A program made the position numbers and the translations under genes. Source: Tolypothrix bouteillei VB521301 (lineage in GTDB: Bacteria; Cyanobacteriota; Cyanobacteriia; Cyanobacteriales; Nostocaceae). From it: a stretch of 64,000 nt of DNA. Positions 1 through 8,995 of this stretch are shown piece after piece (position 1 is the first letter of the stretch; every line of letters starts with the position of its first letter). Location of the stretch: contig NZ_JHEG04000001.1 in the NCBI RefSeq assembly GCF_000760695.4, forward strand, positions 9,124,935-9,188,934, written 5' to 3'. Below the pieces are notes generated by a model, which did not search any database, was not told where the DNA came from, and saw only the letters and a list, made by a program, of their open reading frames with translations.

Positions 1-2
1 CC

Positions 3-146
3 GTTGAAGCAACTGGTGAACCCGTAAGGGCGGAAGGTTCAGCCGTCTCTGCCGTAGGAGGGGAGGTAAGACCAAAACTCGGACGAAAGTCTAAGTTGAG
101 GCACTCGCCGTTGAGTACGGAAGCCCCAACTTCAAGCGCAAGCTAA
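3..146 (+). CDS. tnpB: C-terminal end of an IS200/IS605-family TnpB (partial)
   Basis: An open frame enters from the left edge and stops with TAA at 144-146. Its 47 readable residues form the Gly/Ser/Glu-rich tail (VEATGEPVRAEGS, then RPKLGRKSKLRHSP) typical of cyanobacterial IS605 OrfB/TnpB, the RNA-guided nuclease associated with these transposons. The catalytic RuvC part lies outside the window, so it cannot be said whether the gene is intact. The stop codon lies inside the hairpin of the element's right end, as is usual for this family. Identification rests on the tail and the hairpin only. Confidence 0.7.
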   Translation, partial: VEATGEPVRAEGSAVSAVGGEVRPKLGRKSKLRHSPLSTEAPTSSAS

Positions 147-160
147 GTTGGGGTAGTTCA
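124..160 (+). mobile_element. Right-end hairpin of the IS200/IS605 element
   Basis: CCCCAACTT (124-132) pairs perfectly with AAGTTGGGG (145-153) around a 12-base loop, overlapping the tnpB stop codon. Such subterminal hairpins mark the right end of IS200/IS605 elements and also form the scaffold of the TnpB-associated omega RNA. The exact cleavage point is not visible; GTTCAC just after the stem is a plausible border. Confidence 0.6.
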
Positions 161-192
161 CGAAAAAATATTCTATCCTTCATCCTTTATGC

Positions 193-927
193 TTAATAAT
201 TCTTTAAAACTCCAGGTTTGTCTTGCATGGGCAAAACATCTAAAATATCTGTTTGAGAGCAGTATTTCAGGTCTTCATGACATTCGAGGCGTAACAGGCG
301 TTTGCCATGAGTGGCATGATGGAATAGCCCGAGTAAGTTGTCTTGCCATTGGGAGTAGAGAGCGATCGCACTAATCACTTCATCATTACCAGCAACTTCA
401 TTAGGTGACAACTTTGTCTGTTGTAAGACAGTATGAGCAATTGCACCCGCACAGGCTGTGTCTTCCAGAGAAAAACTACCCTCCCAACCCGAGCCAACGA
501 TCCAAACTGTTTCTGGTTGTTTTTCTACAAGATATCGCACGACTGCCGCACGGTTAACAAAAGCACCCGTTAGTACAGTTCTAGCATTTTGTATTCTTTG
601 TAAAGTCCGAGTGCCGTTAGTGGTACTAATAAATAAACGCCGTCCTTGTACTAATTCCGGCGTGCAATCAAGAGGAGAGTTACCCAAATCAAAGCCAGGA
701 ACTTTTGCCCCACCCCGTTCTCCTGCTCGCAAGCGTTTTTCAGGAGACCATTTTTCACTCTCTGCCATCAGTTTATCCAAATCGCTGAAAGCTTCAACCG
801 CTTCGCCTCCAGCAGACAAGACCGTCGCTATCGTAGTCGTGGCTCGCAGTACGTCCACTGCGATCGCGCATTCTGGGACTTCGTGTACTGGAGTTGACTC
901 CGGGGTATGGTAAATGTATAGCTTCAC
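193..927 (-). CDS. comB: ComB-like 2-phosphosulfolactate phosphatase
   Basis: The 244-residue protein has the ComB hallmarks: DVLRATTT at residues 25-32, GERGG at 69-73, STTNGTR at 101-107 and LEDTACAG at 154-161. In archaea ComB hydrolyses 2-phosphosulfolactate to sulfolactate in coenzyme M synthesis. Cyanobacteria do not make coenzyme M by that route, so the physiological substrate here is uncertain. The start is GTG. Length and motifs are complete. The gene stands alone, upstream of and divergent from the BlaI-like regulator. Confidence 0.85.
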   Translation of the reverse strand: MKLYIYHTPESTPVHEVPECAIAVDVLRATTTIATVLSAGGEAVEAFSDLDKLMAESEKWSPEKRLRAGERGGAKVPGFDLGNSPLDCTPELVQGRRLFISTTNGTRTLQRIQNARTVLTGAFVNRAAVVRYLVEKQPETVWIVGSGWEGSFSLEDTACAGAIAHTVLQQTKLSPNEVAGNDEVISAIALYSQWQDNLLGLFHHATHGKRLLRLECHEDLKYCSQTDILDVLPMQDKPGVLKNY

Positions 928-1197
928 GGATTGGTTACACCTGATTTAATAATGATTTATACTCATGACAAATATTCTAACTAGTGTAAGGACTAACCAC
1001 TGTGAATAAAGAAGGTAAATCCAAGGAAGTATCCATTGGAAATTCCTATCACAATAGCAGGAAAAACTTATCGATTGAAAGATAGAGGTAATCTTAAAGA
1101 AAGAACAGACAGCACGAACAACTTGTGCTTGGCTTAAACTATAGGGTACCGTAACCCTTGCTTTAAGCTAGATGTCCTCTTAAAAATTCAAACCGAC

Positions 1198-1617
1198 ATG
1201 GCACCTTTACCAAACTACCGCCCCAAACAACTGTCCTTAGGTCCCTTAGAAGCAGAGATTTTGAGTATTATTTGGGAACTGAGTTCGGCTACAGTTAAGG
1301 ATGTACACGATCGCATCTTAGCCGATCCCAACCGAGAGTTAGCATACACGTCGGTTACCACAGTGTTGCGTCGCCTCACAGACAAAGGTTGGCTAGCCTG
1401 CGACAAAAAAGGGCGAGCGTTTTACTGGCGACCATTAGTCACACAGCAGCAAGCAGAGATGATTCGAGCACACGAGCAGCTACGACGATTTTTAGCGGTA
1501 GGCAATCCCGATGTAGTCGCTGCTTTTGCTGATAGTCTTGATGAAGCTGCTACCGAGCAAATACAAGCGATCGCGAAACGCATTCAAGCCGCACGCCAAG
1601 CCAGGGAGGAGAAATAA
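1198..1617 (+). CDS. petR: BlaI/MecI-family repressor, PetR-like
   Basis: This is a 139-residue winged-helix regulator of the BlaI/MecI/CopY family. The HTH covers about residues 18-80, with recognition helix TSVTTVLRRL at 51-60, and a helical dimerisation tail follows. Its stop overlaps the start of the M56 protease gene (TAATG, 1615-1619), so the two are translationally coupled. In Synechocystis the equivalent pair, PetR and PetP, switches between plastocyanin and cytochrome c6 in response to copper: PetP cleaves PetR. The N-terminus MAPLPNYRPKQLSLGPLEAE has the form expected of cyanobacterial PetR from memory; no alignment was run. BlaI membership is certain, the PetR assignment is inferred. 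Confidence 0.85.
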   Translation: MAPLPNYRPKQLSLGPLEAEILSIIWELSSATVKDVHDRILADPNRELAYTSVTTVLRRLTDKGWLACDKKGRAFYWRPLVTQQQAEMIRAHEQLRRFLAVGNPDVVAAFADSLDEAATEQIQAIAKRIQAARQAREEK

Positions 1618-2456
1618 TGCACATTTTGATGATTCTAGCTGCTTTAACGGTTGCTTATTGGATGAGGTCTCAATCGACTAAAATTTCAGGTAACTGGAAT
1701 GAGCGATGGCAAAAAACACTCTTTTTATTTCTCTTTCCCCCATTGCTCATTTTTATGACAGATATTGCTCTACTGTGCATGGGACCCCAAGGGAAAATGG
1801 GCGGCTTGCAGACGGGCTGTTTCAGCTATGTTTTAGCGTTAATTATTCTTGCTTTTATTGCCATTTCGTGCATTAAACTGGCAGTAGAAGGATGGAAGTC
1901 TATCCAATCGACCCGCAATTGTTTCCCAGTTAACATTGCAGGTCAGCAAGTGAGAGTTCTCAATACAAAAGCATTATTTGCCGGTCAAATTGGATTTTGG
2001 CAACCTCAACTCGTCCTCAGTGAAGGGCTGCTGCAAACTCTTACCCCAGATCAATTAGAAACAGTCTTTGCTCACGAGCAAGGACATTTTCACTACCGAG
2101 ACACGTTTTGGTTCTTTTGGTTGGGATGGGCGCGTTTTTGCACTGCTTGGTTGCCCAACACAGAAGTTTTGTGGCAAGAACTGCTGACATTGCGCGAACT
2201 TCGAGCTGATGTCTACGCTGCATCGAAAGTAGACCCATTACTGCTTGCAGAATCGCTATTGTTGGTAGCTACTACCCCACCTGTCTCCTCAGAAATTTGC
2301 TGTGCGGCTTTAGGTTCGAGTGGCGTTGACCGTTTGGAACAGAGAATAGAAGCTTTGCTAAAAGAACCGCAGCCCATAGGGCGATCGAACTTGCAGTTTT
2401 GGAAAAGCTTCCTCTTAGCGTTATTACCTATGGTGACTGTTATTTTCCATACATAA
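1617..2456 (+). CDS. petP: M56 (BlaR1-type) membrane metalloprotease, PetP-like
   Basis: The 279-residue protein has a zinc-protease motif HEQGH near residue 153, followed by FHYRD. Hydrophobic segments lie near residues 1-15, 34-55, 67-88 and 260-278. There is no penicillin-binding sensor domain, unlike BlaR1, so a beta-lactam signal is unlikely. The loop between the second and third segments holds Cys54, Met55, Met61 and Cys68, plausible soft-metal ligands that would suit a copper sensor; this is inference. GGGAGGA precedes the ATG, which overlaps the repressor stop codon by one base. The expected role is regulated cleavage of the adjacent repressor. Confidence 0.85.
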   Translation: MHILMILAALTVAYWMRSQSTKISGNWNERWQKTLFLFLFPPLLIFMTDIALLCMGPQGKMGGLQTGCFSYVLALIILAFIAISCIKLAVEGWKSIQSTRNCFPVNIAGQQVRVLNTKALFAGQIGFWQPQLVLSEGLLQTLTPDQLETVFAHEQGHFHYRDTFWFFWLGWARFCTAWLPNTEVLWQELLTLRELRADVYAASKVDPLLLAESLLLVATTPPVSSEICCAALGSSGVDRLEQRIEALLKEPQPIGRSNLQFWKSFLLALLPMVTVIFHT

Positions 2457-2583
2457 AGATGGCTTGAGAAAAACTCATCGGAAACATGACTGAAACAGAG
2501 TGATTGAGGTGAGCGATCGTAAAACTCTAACACCTTTGGGTCATGTTCCTTTTGGTGAATTTCAAATAGGATCGGGAGCAGCT

Positions 2584-3261
2584 ATGTACGTGCTAATTGG
2601 TGGAGCAGGCTTAATAGGGCTTTCTTTGGCTCAAAAATTGGTAGAACTAGGTCATACTGTTGCCGTCATTGATATTGACCCTACGGCTTGCCGTTATGCT
2701 CGCGAACAGGTAGGAGCGATGGCTTTTGAAGGAAGTGCGGTCAGTACAGAAGTGTTATTAGAAGCTGGAATTCGTAAAGCTAATGCTCTGGCTGCTGTTC
2801 TCAGAAATGATGCGTTGAACTTAGCAATGGTAACTCTTGCCAGACACTATGGGGTTTCCCATATTTTGTCTCGGATGCGCCATTCTGATTTTGCTGAACC
2901 ACTGCGTTTGGCAGGAGCTACTCATGTTATTAGTACTGTTGAACTAGCAGTTTCAACAATGGTGAATGCTATTGAGTATCCGCAAGTAGAATCAATGATG
3001 CATTTTGAGCAAGGACAAATTGAGGTTTTAAAACTTGCTATTCCAAACAGTTGCTACGTCGTTGGTCGTAGCGTTGCCGAAATTGCTCAAGATTTTCGAT
3101 TTCCTACTGGCTCTCTCATTATTGGCTATCAACCTCATCCTCACGAAGATTTGATGATTCCTAACGGTAGTACCGTCCTAGAACCGGGTTCGACTATACT
3201 GATTGTGACCAAACCTGGGTCTCTACATCAAGTCATCGATTTTATGGAAGGCTGTAAATAG
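2584..3261 (+). CDS. TrkA-N/RCK domain NAD-binding protein
   Basis: Starting at the ATG at 2584, with GGGAGC just upstream, the 225-residue protein opens with a Rossmann motif (GGAGLIG, residues 6-12) and acidic residues at the end of beta-2 (IDID). A TrkA-C/RCK-C-like half follows from about residue 140. RCK proteins bind NAD(H) or nucleotides and gate K+ channels, Trk transporters or antiporters. A longer reading from GTG 2500 exists but the extra residues do not look like the family. A CPA1 antiporter gene lies convergently 0.6 kb downstream, so this could be its regulatory subunit. Confidence 0.8.
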   Translation: MYVLIGGAGLIGLSLAQKLVELGHTVAVIDIDPTACRYAREQVGAMAFEGSAVSTEVLLEAGIRKANALAAVLRNDALNLAMVTLARHYGVSHILSRMRHSDFAEPLRLAGATHVISTVELAVSTMVNAIEYPQVESMMHFEQGQIEVLKLAIPNSCYVVGRSVAEIAQDFRFPTGSLIIGYQPHPHEDLMIPNGSTVLEPGSTILIVTKPGSLHQVIDFMEGCK

Positions 3262-3265
3262 TCTA

Positions 3266-3838
3266 ATGAAGCTTTATCAATATTTTTATTTAGCAATTAC
3301 ATTAATTGTTCTTGTATCTTGTCAATCAACTGAGATGACACCAAAGCCACAACCAAAGAAAAATCTAGCAAGACCATCTTATCAGGTTGTGACTCTAGAT
3401 AAAAATTTTAAGATAGCAACGGGTCAAACAATCTATGTTCCTATTTATTCCCATATTTATCATCACAATCAGCAGGAAGTTTTCAGTTTAGCGGCTACGC
3501 TCAGTATTCGCAATACAGATTTAGCAAATCCAATGATTGTCACTTCTGTACGTTACTATGACTCAGAGGGAAAATTAGTTAAGCAGTATTTAGAGCGTCC
3601 CATTCAACTTGATGCGCTAGCTTCAACAGATTTTTTCATTAATAGAAATGATACCAGTGGCGGTTTAGGTGCAAACTTTATTGTGGAGTGGGTAGCTCAA
3701 ACAGAAATATCTTCACCGATAGTAGAGGCAATCATGATTGGTACTGACTTTCAGCAAGGAATTTCTTTTACCAGTCCTGGTAAAGTCATTAAAAGTCAAA
3801 ATAGCGACAAAGGTTCATTGCCAAAACAAAGATCTTGA
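3266..3838 (+). CDS. DUF3124 lipoprotein
   Basis: A 190-residue protein with a lipoprotein signal: a hydrophobic stretch after MKLYQYFY and a lipobox LVSC with Cys near residue 19. The rest matches my recollection of DUF3124, with conserved stretches GQTIYVPIYSHIYH and SIRNTD and an acidic, aromatic C-terminal half. The function of DUF3124 is unknown. It starts 4 bases after the RCK gene stop and so is probably cotranscribed with it. It converges on the antiporter gene with only 4 bases between stop codons. Confidence 0.75.
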   Translation: MKLYQYFYLAITLIVLVSCQSTEMTPKPQPKKNLARPSYQVVTLDKNFKIATGQTIYVPIYSHIYHHNQQEVFSLAATLSIRNTDLANPMIVTSVRYYDSEGKLVKQYLERPIQLDALASTDFFINRNDTSGGLGANFIVEWVAQTEISSPIVEAIMIGTDFQQGISFTSPGKVIKSQNSDKGSLPKQRS

Positions 3839-3842
3839 ACAG

Positions 3843-5399
3843 CTACAAATCATCATCAAGTTGGAGTAACTGTTCATTAATAGTTTGTAACCGCCCTCGC
3901 ACAATATCTTCCGAAAGAATTTGCTTACGCATTGCTTCATTAAGTGCTCCTTTTTCTGCAAGCAGTAAACGACGACGAATAGCGTCTAGTTTACTCAACT
4001 CGCCACTTTTGGTTTCAAACTCCTCAGGGCGACGATTATACAATTCTCGGAGTGCCTTTTCTGCCCCAGCGATTCGCACCTGGTAAGAAGATCGCATCTC
4101 TTCATAGACAGATTTTGGCAACACTCCTGACTTCAACAGACTGTCTAATTCATCCTGGGCTGCCTTAGACGTAATTAATTGAGCTTGTAATTCTTCAACC
4201 TGTTGCTGAGCCTTAGAAAATTTAGATAATTTTAAGCGTTTTACAAACCAGGGCAAGCTTAATCCCTGACCTACTAATGATATCAACACGCTGCCAAAGA
4301 CTAAAGCGATGAGACCTTCTCGCCCAGGCAACGTAGTAGGTAAGCTTAACGCTAGAGCCATTGAGAGTGAACCTTTGATGTTGCCGAGAAAGAGTAAATG
4401 TTGCCAGCGTAGCGGAATTGGACGGTCAAACCAACGAACCCCTGCTAGCAGTGGGTAGACTGTAAGAACTCGCCCGACTTGATACGCTAAAACTGCAAGT
4501 AAAACCACAGGTAACGCTTTCAACAGCGTTATCGGGTTGATTTCTATACCAATCATCAGAAAAATAAAGGTATTGGCAGTAAAACTAGCATATTCCCAAA
4601 AGCTTAATAAGGTAATGCGACTAGAAGCGGAAGCATTGCGAGAAAGCCCAAAATTTCCAAAGATTAGTCCGGCAACAACTACAGCTACAGCACCTGATAC
4701 ACCTAGAAATTGCCCTACCTGAAAAGTTCCTAATGCAACTGCCACAGTTAGTAAGAGACTGCTTAGGGGATCGTCTAAACGAGTAAATATAGGTATACTT
4801 AAGTAACCCAAGACTAACCCCACTCCGCAGCCTCCTAAAGCGATAAAGAGTAGCTGTTGGATTCCTTCTAGAAACGTGAGCGAACCTGTCGAATAGATTT
4901 GCACGAGCAGGTTGAACGAAACTAGAGCCGCAGCATCATTGAATAAGGTTTCTCCTTCAACAATAGTAGAAAGTCGTGAGGGTACTGGAATCTCCTTAAA
5001 GACAGCAATCATTGAAACCGTATCTGTGTTTGCCAGAATGACTCCTACAAATAGAGCGGGTATCCAAGCCAGCCCCAACCCAAATTTTAAGACAAAGGCA
5101 ATAATAGCACTGGAAAACACAGCCCCAGGACCAGCCAGGAGAGCAATTGGTTTAAAGGTGCTTCGCAGGCGGCTGATATCTGTATTAATGCCAGCATCAA
5201 ATATTAAAATCGGTAAAAAAAGATTCAAAACAAGGTTTGGCTCTAAACCAATACGACGAGAAAATAACTCGGTAATTGGCAAACCAGCCAGCACCAACCC
5301 TGTAACATATGGAACGCGAAGCCATCGTGTTAACAAGGCAACCCCAGTGGCTAAAAGCAGCAAAATAATTGAAACGGTGACTAAGGAAGATACATCCAC
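3843..5399 (-). CDS. CPA1-family Na+/H+ antiporter
   Basis: A 518-residue polytopic protein with about 12 hydrophobic segments up to residue 390. It carries the cation-binding ND motif in EGETLFNDAAAL (Asn154-Asp155) and the NTDTVS segment at 124-129, typical of NhaP/NhaS-type CPA1 exchangers. Residues from about 395 form a soluble, heptad-rich, charged tail. It should exchange protons for Na+ (or K+) across the plasma or thylakoid membrane. The start is GTG. The neighbouring RCK gene suggests nucleotide-linked gating. Confidence 0.9.
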   Translation of the reverse strand: MDVSSLVTVSIILLLLATGVALLTRWLRVPYVTGLVLAGLPITELFSRRIGLEPNLVLNLFLPILIFDAGINTDISRLRSTFKPIALLAGPGAVFSSAIIAFVLKFGLGLAWIPALFVGVILANTDTVSMIAVFKEIPVPSRLSTIVEGETLFNDAAALVSFNLLVQIYSTGSLTFLEGIQQLLFIALGGCGVGLVLGYLSIPIFTRLDDPLSSLLLTVAVALGTFQVGQFLGVSGAVAVVVAGLIFGNFGLSRNASASSRITLLSFWEYASFTANTFIFLMIGIEINPITLLKALPVVLLAVLAYQVGRVLTVYPLLAGVRWFDRPIPLRWQHLLFLGNIKGSLSMALALSLPTTLPGREGLIALVFGSVLISLVGQGLSLPWFVKRLKLSKFSKAQQQVEELQAQLITSKAAQDELDSLLKSGVLPKSVYEEMRSSYQVRIAGAEKALRELYNRRPEEFETKSGELSKLDAIRRRLLLAEKGALNEAMRKQILSEDIVRGRLQTINEQLLQLDDDL

Positions 5400-5502
5400 T
5401 TGAGTTCTACCAATTTGTCTTGACTTCTTTGATAAACGTTGCCAGAAAAGCTATACAAATGTCAAAATTTTTGTAAGCCCGCTAGGGAAGTCATTTGGAA
5501 AC

Positions 5503-6039
5503 TCAAATTTTTTTTCCGACAGTAGAACGATTGTTTGAAGGCTCATAGGGAATGACACTAATACTTCCATCAGCCTCCATATATGCTCTTTTGACATCAG
5601 AAAGTAATTCCACTCCTTGCTGACGGAGTTGGCTCATCAATTCATCCTTCGTAATAAGTTCCTTTTGCAAATTGCGTTCGATCAACCTGCCATATTTCAC
5701 TAACAGGAGTGGAGGCGGATTTAAAAAGCGTTGAATTTGTGGGTATTTATAACCTAACCAGTTTAAAAAGTAACTCCAAAAAATGACAGTTCCTACTAAA
5801 ATTCCTCCCTCGGTAATGGATGAATAATTACTAGCCATAGCATTCTGAGCAGCTTCAGCAAACAACACCACCACAAGTAGATCGGCAATTCCTAGTGTTC
5901 CTACTTGTCTGCTTGGCATAACACGTAAAACTGAAAATAGAGATAGGTACACGAGTGTTCCGCGCAGAACAAGTTCAAGGATAGATACGCTAGGAACAAA
6001 AACTTCTTGCCAATTTATCTCAAACAATAACTTATACAT
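5503..6039 (-). CDS. DUF421 (YetF-like) membrane protein
   Basis: The 178-residue protein has three N-terminal hydrophobic segments (about residues 18-40, 48-65 and 75-95) followed by a small cytoplasmic domain with KYGRLIERNL and ELMSQLRQQGV, the conserved face of DUF421/YetF. Family members are common in spore formers and cyanobacteria; the biochemical role is not established. The start is ATG. It lies upstream of the antiporter on the same strand but about 100 bases apart, so cotranscription is only possible. Confidence 0.8.
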   Translation of the reverse strand: MYKLLFEINWQEVFVPSVSILELVLRGTLVYLSLFSVLRVMPSRQVGTLGIADLLVVVLFAEAAQNAMASNYSSITEGGILVGTVIFWSYFLNWLGYKYPQIQRFLNPPPLLLVKYGRLIERNLQKELITKDELMSQLRQQGVELLSDVKRAYMEADGSISVIPYEPSNNRSTVGKKI

Positions 6040-6206
6040 TTGTTATAGCGATCGCAAAACACAAAAGAAAGATATCTAGCAATCCTAAATCATTCATGAA
6101 AAAAATTCATAAATCATTCAGAATTCATACATATTGACTTAGCAAGTAAGAAATTATTTATTTTCTAATTAAAAAAATGACCTAACGGATAGATTGCCAA
6201 GTTATA

Positions 6207-6350
6207 AGAGGATGTCTGAAAAGTTTTTGGTGACGTATCAAAGTTCTACTGCAGTAGCTCCCCTTATAAAGCTACGGTGGTATACGCAAGTCTTTTTAAG
6301 GGGTACTGGGAAAATTATGTATAAAAACTGATACTTCTCGGACATCCTCT
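6207..6350 (+). mobile_element. Short inverted-repeat element (MITE-like), copy 1
   Basis: The 144-bp block is bounded by near-perfect 18-bp terminal inverted repeats: AGAGGATGTCTGAAAAGT at the left, and at the right a sequence whose complement is AGAGGATGTCCGAGAAGT. It contains AGCTACGGTGGTATAC, which recurs at 22.2 kb and 41.0 kb. It holds no coding sequence, which suits a non-autonomous transposable element. A target duplication is not clear. Confidence 0.65.
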
Positions 6351-6398
6351 ACGACCAAGAGAAGCTATCTTTTACCAAGTAGCACTAAAGCTCTGTCA

Positions 6399-7313
6399 TT
6401 ACAAACTCCAAGACCGGGCTTTGTCACTGAAGTCACCCTCAATTTGGTCAAAACCTTGAATGGGTTCAAACAAATTGTCGGGAGCATTTTCTGACTTTGG
6501 TTGATTTGTCTTCTGTCCGCTAAATGCTGTCAGTGCCATATATGCATCTACCAAGCTTGGTGAAATTCTTTGAGCGAAAAGAATAACTTTGCCAGCATCA
6601 CCGACAACAACATCGCGTTTTGGATGCTCCGCAGCCTCAACAATGGCTTTAGCAACAAGACTGGGCTGATAAATAGGCGGTACACCTACTGGTTTTACAC
6701 CCAACTTTGTACGTGCTTTGTCAAACAGGGGTGTGTTAATTGAAGCGGGCATAACATTTGTAACGCTAATAGGTACCTTTTCATGCATCAACTCAACACG
6801 AAGAGATTCCAAGAAGCCATCAATTCCGTGTTTGGAAGCAGCATAAGCACTTTGTAATGGCAAACTGCGTCTTGCTTCAACTGAAGAAACATGAATTAAA
6901 GCTCCGCGCCCTTCTCTCTTGATGTGTGGTAGCGCCGCCATTGCACCGTGTACTTGCCCCATTAAGTTAACATCAACAATTCGTTTGAATTCTAAAGGTG
7001 TTGTCACTTCAAAAGCAGCATAGAGTTCTACAGCTGCATTGTGTACCCAGGTATCAATTCGCCCGTAAACTTCAATCGCTTTGTCTGCGATCGCTTTCAC
7101 TTCGTCAAATATTGTGACATCAGCAACGACTGCGGTTGCATCACCACCCATGTTTTGGATTTCTTCTACTAAAGACTGTAACCCTGGTTGACTGCGAGCG
7201 GCAACGACCACCTTTGCCCCTCGACTCGCAAATTGAAGAGCCGCAATACGACCGATACCGCTTGAAGCTCCCACTAAAACAACAACTTGCTGATTTATCG
7301 GTTTGAGTTGCAC
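6399..7313 (-). CDS. SDR-family oxidoreductase
   Basis: A 304-residue classical short-chain dehydrogenase. It has the nucleotide-binding GASSGIG motif at residues 15-21, NAA near 102-104, catalytic Ser around 144 and the Tyr157-x3-Lys161 pair in SAYAASK. A C-terminal extension of about 50 residues goes beyond the SDR core. It should be an NAD(P)H-dependent oxidoreductase of unknown substrate. The start is GTG with AAGGAG upstream. The gene is isolated. Confidence 0.9.
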   Translation of the reverse strand: MQLKPINQQVVVLVGASSGIGRIAALQFASRGAKVVVAARSQPGLQSLVEEIQNMGGDATAVVADVTIFDEVKAIADKAIEVYGRIDTWVHNAAVELYAAFEVTTPLEFKRIVDVNLMGQVHGAMAALPHIKREGRGALIHVSSVEARRSLPLQSAYAASKHGIDGFLESLRVELMHEKVPISVTNVMPASINTPLFDKARTKLGVKPVGVPPIYQPSLVAKAIVEAAEHPKRDVVVGDAGKVILFAQRISPSLVDAYMALTAFSGQKTNQPKSENAPDNLFEPIQGFDQIEGDFSDKARSWSL

Positions 7314-7905
7314 TGTTTTTACTCCTTAAACGGAAGACCCTACTACTCAGGTAAATCCGAGCCAGCTGAAATCTCATCAGTCGCTAGGTGAATCAATTAC
7401 TATCTACTTCTATGACTTTTGACTTGAGAACAAAATACCTTTGTTGACATCAAGGTGTGTTCTGGAAAAGGGCCATATGAATTTGTAGTTAGTTATGACT
7501 TAATTACAATCACTGCCAATGACGGACGAACTTATAAGTGTCACTAGTTACCGATCGCGGGTTTATGGTCACAGTTAAGCTATTGAAGAGTGTTAGTCTT
7601 TCTATTACCCACTAACTACACCTAAGTTACAGGAGAACCTGCGGTGAGAAAGCAAAATTTACGTCCTAAAACAGACAATTGCTAACAACTCAAGGCAGAC
7701 TTCAGGGCAGATTGTGACTGTTAGGATCTGTATTAATGATGGGAACTAGGCGCATTATACAGTGACTGGTGACCAATTAAAAGCAAGACCGATCGGTATC
7801 ACACTTTATTTGTGCGGTCAATCTACCATCAAAAGCATTTTGAGAAGATAATAGATTTGTGAGGAGAAAACCGGAAGTGATTCGTAAAAAGAAGGGGGAA
7901 AATGT
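7314..7905. other. Intergenic region, no gene seen
   Basis: About 590 bases between divergent genes. No convincing reading frame, RNA or repeat was found. It probably holds the two divergent promoters. Confidence 0.5.
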
Positions 7906-8361
7906 ATGAAATTTAAACTTCTCGCTACTATGGCGATCGCAACACCCCTGCTCTTAGCTAGTTCGGTTAGCGCAGCCAATCCGCAGCACGTACAAAGGCT
8001 ACTAAAAACCGGAGAGTGTACTGGTTGTGATTTATCTAACGCCAATCTCAGTGGTTCTCATTTGATTGGGGCTGATTTGAGAGATGCAAATCTCTCTGGA
8101 GCGAATTTAACAGATGCAAATCTTGAAGGTGCTGACTTAACTGGTGCGAACTTGGCTGGTGCTAACCTATCGTCAACTTTTGCAACAAACGTAAATTTCA
8201 AAGAAGCTAATCTCAACGGAGTCAATTTTGCAGGAGCTAAAATCTACGACTCCAACGTCCATGGGGCATCAATGAATAACCTTAACATTACCAATGCTGA
8301 AATCTTCAATACGGGGATTGGTGTTGGTGGAGATAGTAGCGAAATACCTGATTGGGACTAA
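7906..8361 (+). CDS. Exported pentapeptide-repeat protein
   Basis: A 151-residue protein with a signal peptide (MKFKLLATMAIATPLLLASS, cleavage likely after VSA near residue 23). A short Cys pair follows (GECTGCDL), and then tandem A(D/N)LxG pentapeptides over about residues 40-130, which fold as a right-handed quadrilateral beta-helix. The Cys-x2-Cys before the first repeat is common in cyanobacterial lumenal or periplasmic members. Function is unknown. The start has a good ribosome site (AAGGGGG). Confidence 0.9.
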   Translation: MKFKLLATMAIATPLLLASSVSAANPQHVQRLLKTGECTGCDLSNANLSGSHLIGADLRDANLSGANLTDANLEGADLTGANLAGANLSSTFATNVNFKEANLNGVNFAGAKIYDSNVHGASMNNLNITNAEIFNTGIGVGGDSSEIPDWD

Positions 8362-8995
8362 AAAGGAATTGGGGGTCGGAGATTGGGACTCAGGAAAGAC
8401 ATATTTTTAAGATTGGTGGTGCAATCCACCCTCTGAAACACTCAATCTTGCATTTGTAGGGCTTGAGCGCTCAAGCCCAAATGCAAACCCAGAAATCAAC
8501 AATGGCACGGTTCTGACGATACCAAAAATTGTCTGTCTTTAGCAAAAAGTATATTAGATAACTTTTTTTCAGTATAAAAACTAATAAAAATGCCTTAATA
8601 GAGCATTAGAGCTTAAGATAACTTAAATATCGGGTAAAATCGGCATTTAGGTTTGTATAAACTAAGAGGTGAAGCGATTTTAGTATGATTTGTACTGAAA
8701 AGAGTACTTATCTTGGCGATCGTGCCGCAGGTAATAACCCCAGACTCAGGATTCGGGTTCGTAAAATAACGGGCTGTTGAATGCTGATTTCAAATAACCA
8801 ATAGGTTATTACTGCCACTTCTACTATCTTCTACCTTGGAGTTGATGAACTGCTGATTGAGGGACAATTATGGTTATAGGCAACTAAAACTCTCCTTGTT
8901 ACCCAAATCAGTTGTGTCGATGCGCTGATGCATCGCCTATACAACAGCCTTTTGGTTGTAACTGTCCGGATAAAAGTAAATTAACTTTGAAAACT
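8362..8995. other. Intergenic region with one strong hairpin
   Basis: About 630 bases without a supported gene. It contains the palindrome at 8450-8484, listed separately, and is otherwise AT-rich and probably promoter DNA for the CAAD gene. Confidence 0.4.
8450..8484. terminator. Perfect hairpin downstream of the pentapeptide gene
   Basis: GGGCTTGAGCGCTCAAGCCC (8459-8478) is a perfect 20-bp palindrome, extended by GCATTT/AAATGC outside. No T-run follows, so it may be a 3' stabiliser or a repeat rather than a true intrinsic terminator. Confidence 0.4.

Noticed and set aside
1617..2456. A beta-lactam-sensing BlaR1 role for the M56 protease.
   Set aside because: There is no penicillin-binding sensor domain and no beta-lactamase gene nearby.
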